In this document: piece by piece, positions 61,239 to 64,000 of the stretch
How the letters are laid out: each line of letters begins with the position of its first letter
Position numbering within the stretch: the first letter of the stretch is position 1
Source of the DNA: JBFXAF01 sp050184585
GTDB lineage: Bacteria; Pseudomonadota; Alphaproteobacteria; Rhizobiales; Rhizobiaceae
Reading direction: 5' to 3'
DNA length: 64,000 nt
NCBI GenBank assembly: GCA_050184585.1
Contig: JBFXAF010000004.1
Coordinates: forward strand, 186,001 to 250,000
Translations under genes and position numbers: made by a program
The notes under the pieces: generated by a model
What the model saw: the letters and a program-made list of their open reading frames with translations, nothing else
Databases searched by the model: none
Told to the model about the DNA's origin: nothing

Positions 61239-63173
61239 TCAGATGCCTCCGCCCGCGTCGTATTCGTCGCCGACCCGATCGCGCTGCCGCAACCAGTCTT
61301 CGATCGTCTCGACCATCTCCTCAGGCGTATGACCGACCGTTTGGAGGCGGATTTCCGGGGCGTCCGGGCGCTCGTAGGGTGAGTCGATCCCGGTGAAGTC
61401 CTTGATCGATCCGTTCATGGCCTGGGCATAGAGGCCCTTGGGATCGCGGCGCGCGCACTCCTCCAGCGGCGTATCAACGAAGACCTCCACAAACTCGTCC
61501 TCGCCCATGAGCGCGCGCGCGGACTGGCGATCGGCACGGAACGGCGAGATGAACGCGACGATGACCACGAGGCCGGCGTCCACCATCAGTCGAGCCACCT
61601 CTGCGACGCGCCTGATGTTCTCCACACGATCGGCCTCGGAGAATCCCAAGTCGCGGTTGAGCCCATGCCGCACGTTGTCGCCGTCGAGGATGTAGGTGTG
61701 GCGACCGGATGCGTGGAGCTTCTTGTCCAGCAGATTGGCGATCGTCGACTTTCCCGAACCTGGCAAACCAGTGAACCAGAGGACGCGGGGCCTCTGGTTC
61801 TTCATTGATCCACGGGCCCGGCGATCGATATCGATCGACTGCCAGTGGATTGCATCGGCCGCTCTGAGCGCATGACGGATCATGCCCGCGGCAACAGTCG
61901 CATTGGTCTGCCGATCGATCACGATGAACGCCCCGGTCACGCGATTTGCCGCGAAGGGATCGAAGGCGATCGGGTTGCGGACAGCGATTTCGCAGAGCCC
62001 GATATCGTTCATGCCCAGGCTGCTCGCGGGTTCTTCGGAGAGCGTTGCGATGCCCAAGCGGTGACAGATGCGGGATGCGTGGCCGGACACCTGGTCGGCC
62101 TCCGTCCTGAAAAGATACTCCCTTCCCGGCACCAGCGGCTGTTCGTGGAACCAGACGATGTCGGCGGCGAACCGGTCCGCCACTACCGGCCGCTGTTCCG
62201 GCTTGACCAGCATGTTGCCGCGCGAGGCCTCGATTTCGTCATCGAGGACCAGTGTGACCGCCTGTCCGGCCACCGCCTCTTCGATGTCGCCGGCGTGAGT
62301 GACGATGCGCCTTATCCGGCTATGCCGCCCCGACTTCGCAATGACGACAGAATCGCCGACCTGGGCCCAGCCCGAGGCGACGGTGCCAGCGAAGCCGCGA
62401 AAGTCCAGGTTGGGGCGGTTCACATACTGGATGGGAAAGCGGAAGGACGACGAAGCAGTATCCTCGCCGACGGGGACCGCCTCGAGATGGTCGAGCAGCG
62501 TCGGACCGATGTACCACGGCATTCGCTTCGAACGCGTGGTGACGTTGTCGCCATCGCGGGCAGACATCGGGATCGCGACGATGCCCGCGAAGCCCAGCCC
62601 GCCGGCGAAGGCCTCGAAATCGGACGCGATCCGGCCGAACACGTCGCGGTCGAATCCAACCAGATCGATCTTGTTGATGGCGAGCACGATGCGCCGGATG
62701 CCGAGCAAGGACGCAATGACGGTGTGCCGCCGCGTCTGCGCAAGAACGCCCTGCCTTGCATCGACGAGCACGATGGCCAGATCGGCGGTCGATGCTCCCG
62801 TCGCCATGTTGCGCGTATACTGCTCGTGACCCGGCGTGTCGGCGACGATGAACTTGCGCTTCTCGGTCGCAAAGAAACGGTAGGCGACGTCGATGGTGAT
62901 GCCCTGCTGGCGCTCGGCCTCCAGCCCGTCGACGAGGAGCGCGAAGTCGATCTTGTCCCCATTCGTGCCATGCCGTCGCGAATCACGCTTGAGCGCGGCC
63001 AGTTGGTCTTCGAAGATCAGCTTGGTGTCGAAGAGCAGCCTTCCGATCAGGGTCGACTTTCCGTCGTCGACCGAACCACAGGTCAGGAACCGCAGCAGCG
63101 ACTTGTTTTGCTGTACGGCGAGATAGTCGCGGACGCTGGCCACGTCCTGTCCGGGTTCGCGAGGAAGCAACAC
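61239..63173 (-). CDS. cysNC: Bifunctional sulfate adenylyltransferase large subunit/APS kinase
   Basis: A 644-residue fusion starting at GTG, one base after the cysD stop. The N-terminal GTPase (GSVDDGKSTLIG, DTPGHEQY, NKIDL) is the CysN/NodQ ATP-sulfurylase GTPase subunit. The C-terminal domain from about residue 460 is APS kinase, with GLPGSGKST at 469-477 and ISPFRADRQSAR. With CysD it activates sulfate to APS and then phosphorylates it to PAPS. The fused form is the NodQ/CysNC type typical of rhizobia; no nod genes lie nearby, so it is probably the housekeeping copy. Confidence 0.94.
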   Translation of the reverse strand: MLLPREPGQDVASVRDYLAVQQNKSLLRFLTCGSVDDGKSTLIGRLLFDTKLIFEDQLAALKRDSRRHGTNGDKIDFALLVDGLEAERQQGITIDVAYRFFATEKRKFIVADTPGHEQYTRNMATGASTADLAIVLVDARQGVLAQTRRHTVIASLLGIRRIVLAINKIDLVGFDRDVFGRIASDFEAFAGGLGFAGIVAIPMSARDGDNVTTRSKRMPWYIGPTLLDHLEAVPVGEDTASSSFRFPIQYVNRPNLDFRGFAGTVASGWAQVGDSVVIAKSGRHSRIRRIVTHAGDIEEAVAGQAVTLVLDDEIEASRGNMLVKPEQRPVVADRFAADIVWFHEQPLVPGREYLFRTEADQVSGHASRICHRLGIATLSEEPASSLGMNDIGLCEIAVRNPIAFDPFAANRVTGAFIVIDRQTNATVAAGMIRHALRAADAIHWQSIDIDRRARGSMKNQRPRVLWFTGLPGSGKSTIANLLDKKLHASGRHTYILDGDNVRHGLNRDLGFSEADRVENIRRVAEVARLMVDAGLVVIVAFISPFRADRQSARALMGEDEFVEVFVDTPLEECARRDPKGLYAQAMNGSIKDFTGIDSPYERPDAPEIRLQTVGHTPEEMVETIEDWLRQRDRVGDEYDAGGGI

Positions 63174-63174
63174 G

Positions 63175-64000
63175 TCAGAAGTATCCCTCGCGCTTCTTCT
63201 TTTCCATCGACCCTGTCTCGTCGTGGTCGATCAGGCGCCCCTGCCGCTCGGACGTACGCGCCGTCAGCATCTCCGCGACGATCTCCTCCACCGTCGCGGC
63301 ATCGGAATCGATCGCCCCCGTCAACGGATAGCAACCGAGGGTCCGGAACCGAACCATTCGGTTCTGGACGACCTCGCCGGGCTGAAGCTTCATGCGATCG
63401 TCGTCGACCATGATCAGCATGTCGTTGCGTTCGACCACGGGGCGTTGCGCGGCGTAATAGAGCGGAACGATGGGGATATTTTCGCGCAGTATGTACTGCC
63501 AGATGTCGAGTTCGGTCCAGTTGGACAACGGAAAGACGCGGATCGACTCGCCCGGCGCGACGCGTGTGTTGAATATCTTCCACATTTCCGGGCGCTGGTT
63601 CTTCGGGTCCCATGCGTGATTGGCACTGCGAAAGGAGAAAATGCGTTCCTTGGCACGGGACTTCTCTTCATCGCGGCGCGCACCGCCGAAGGCGGCATCG
63701 AATCGATGATGGTCGAGGGCCTGGCGCAGCGCGACCGTCTTCATGACGTGGGTGTGGGTCGATGAGCCATGCTCGAACGGATTGATCCCGTCCCGTACAC
63801 CGTCACCGTTCACATGGACGATCATCTCAAACCCGAGCTCGGCAGCCATCCTGTCGCGAAACGCGATCATTTCACGAAACTTCCATGTCGTATCGACGTG
63901 GAGGAATGGAAAGGGCGGGCGCGCGGGGAAGAAGGCCTTCATCGCAAGGTGCAGGAGCACGGATGAATCCTTGCCGATGGAGTAGAGCATCACGGGCCGC
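63175..64000 (-). CDS. cysD: Sulfate adenylyltransferase small subunit, N-terminus cut by the right edge
   Basis: About 275 codons are visible; the frame continues past 64000, so roughly 25-30 N-terminal residues are missing. The PP-loop-type ATP site is PVMLYSIGKDSSV, with FLHVDTTWKF, GARRDEEKSRAKER and the conserved C-terminal GSMEKKKREGYF. It is the catalytic adenylyltransferase partner of CysN, driven by the GTPase, and lies one base before cysNC on the same strand. Confidence 0.94.
   Translation of the reverse strand, partial: RPVMLYSIGKDSSVLLHLAMKAFFPARPPFPFLHVDTTWKFREMIAFRDRMAAELGFEMIVHVNGDGVRDGINPFEHGSSTHTHVMKTVALRQALDHHRFDAAFGGARRDEEKSRAKERIFSFRSANHAWDPKNQRPEMWKIFNTRVAPGESIRVFPLSNWTELDIWQYILRENIPIVPLYYAAQRPVVERNDMLIMVDDDRMKLQPGEVVQNRMVRFRTLGCYPLTGAIDSDAATVEEIVAEMLTARTSERQGRLIDHDETGSMEKKKREGYF

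Overview
The window looks like a chromosomal segment of an alphaproteobacterium of the order Hyphomicrobiales (Rhizobiales). The reasons are high GC, a MucR/Ros zinc-finger regulator, the rhizobial-type asparaginase, DUF1491/DUF2336/DUF5330/DUF6456 proteins, a TIGR03808-type exported beta-helix protein, tandem L,D-transpeptidases, and a betICAB cluster with choline sulfatase. A Mesorhizobium/Phyllobacteriaceae-like host is my best guess, but the genus cannot be fixed from sequence reading alone. No prophage, transposase, IS element, CRISPR array or rRNA was found. Coding density is high and most genes sit in short, overlapping operons.

Layout. 1-2,000: accessory edge with a partial small gene, a hairpin-rich non-coding stretch ending in a tRNA-like segment, a mazEF toxin-antitoxin pair and a lone P-loop kinase-like gene. 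2,000-11,000: a VOC protein, an exported ABM-domain protein, a bifunctional class A penicillin-binding protein, a DUF1214/DUF1254 pair, DUF2336, DUF1491, a peptidoglycan-binding protein and a membrane histidine kinase. 11,300-15,300: DUF5330, sufE, a DnaA-domain-IV-like protein overlapping a DUF6456 gene, a small helical protein, mucR and an exported SH3-like protein. 15,400-25,400: oligopeptidase B, three c-type cytochromes, Fe/Mn superoxide dismutase, a branched-chain aminotransferase, a haloacid dehalogenase, two L,D-transpeptidase lipoproteins and a HerA-like ATPase. 25,500-29,200: the two subunits of methylmalonyl-CoA mutase, coupled by a TTGA overlap. 29,200-34,100: an AbrB/Doc toxin-antitoxin pair with a repeat-flanked promoter, a Gre factor, the TIGR03808 protein, asparaginase and DUF3750. 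34,100-36,100: an SDR and a thiolase.

36,200-43,300 is an expanded osmoprotectant operon: betI, betC, a glutathione S-transferase, a serine/threonine dehydratase-like enzyme, betA, a 50-residue membrane protein and betB. It would turn choline-O-sulfate into choline, betaine aldehyde and glycine betaine; the two inserted enzymes suggest a link to betaine-derived glycine/serine breakdown. 43,300-47,400: a phosphomannomutase/phosphoglucomutase, tRNA-Pro(CGG), tadE and tadG.

47,300-60,100 is a complete minus-strand glycogen cassette in the order glgP-glgB-glgC-glgA-pgm-glgX-alpha-glucosidase, mostly coupled by stop/start overlaps. It carries ADP-glucose formation, chain synthesis, branching, phosphorolysis, debranching and hexose-phosphate interconversion. 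A PfkB sugar kinase is divergent from it. The right edge holds the sulfate-activation genes cysNC and a truncated cysD, which together make PAPS.

The observations most worth following are the hairpin/tRNA-like cassette near the left edge (199-433), the two extra enzymes and the unlisted micro-membrane protein inside the bet operon, the mutually exclusive hairpins in the glgP leader, the nested palindrome upstream of mucR, and the repeat-overlapped promoter of the AbrB-Doc pair.
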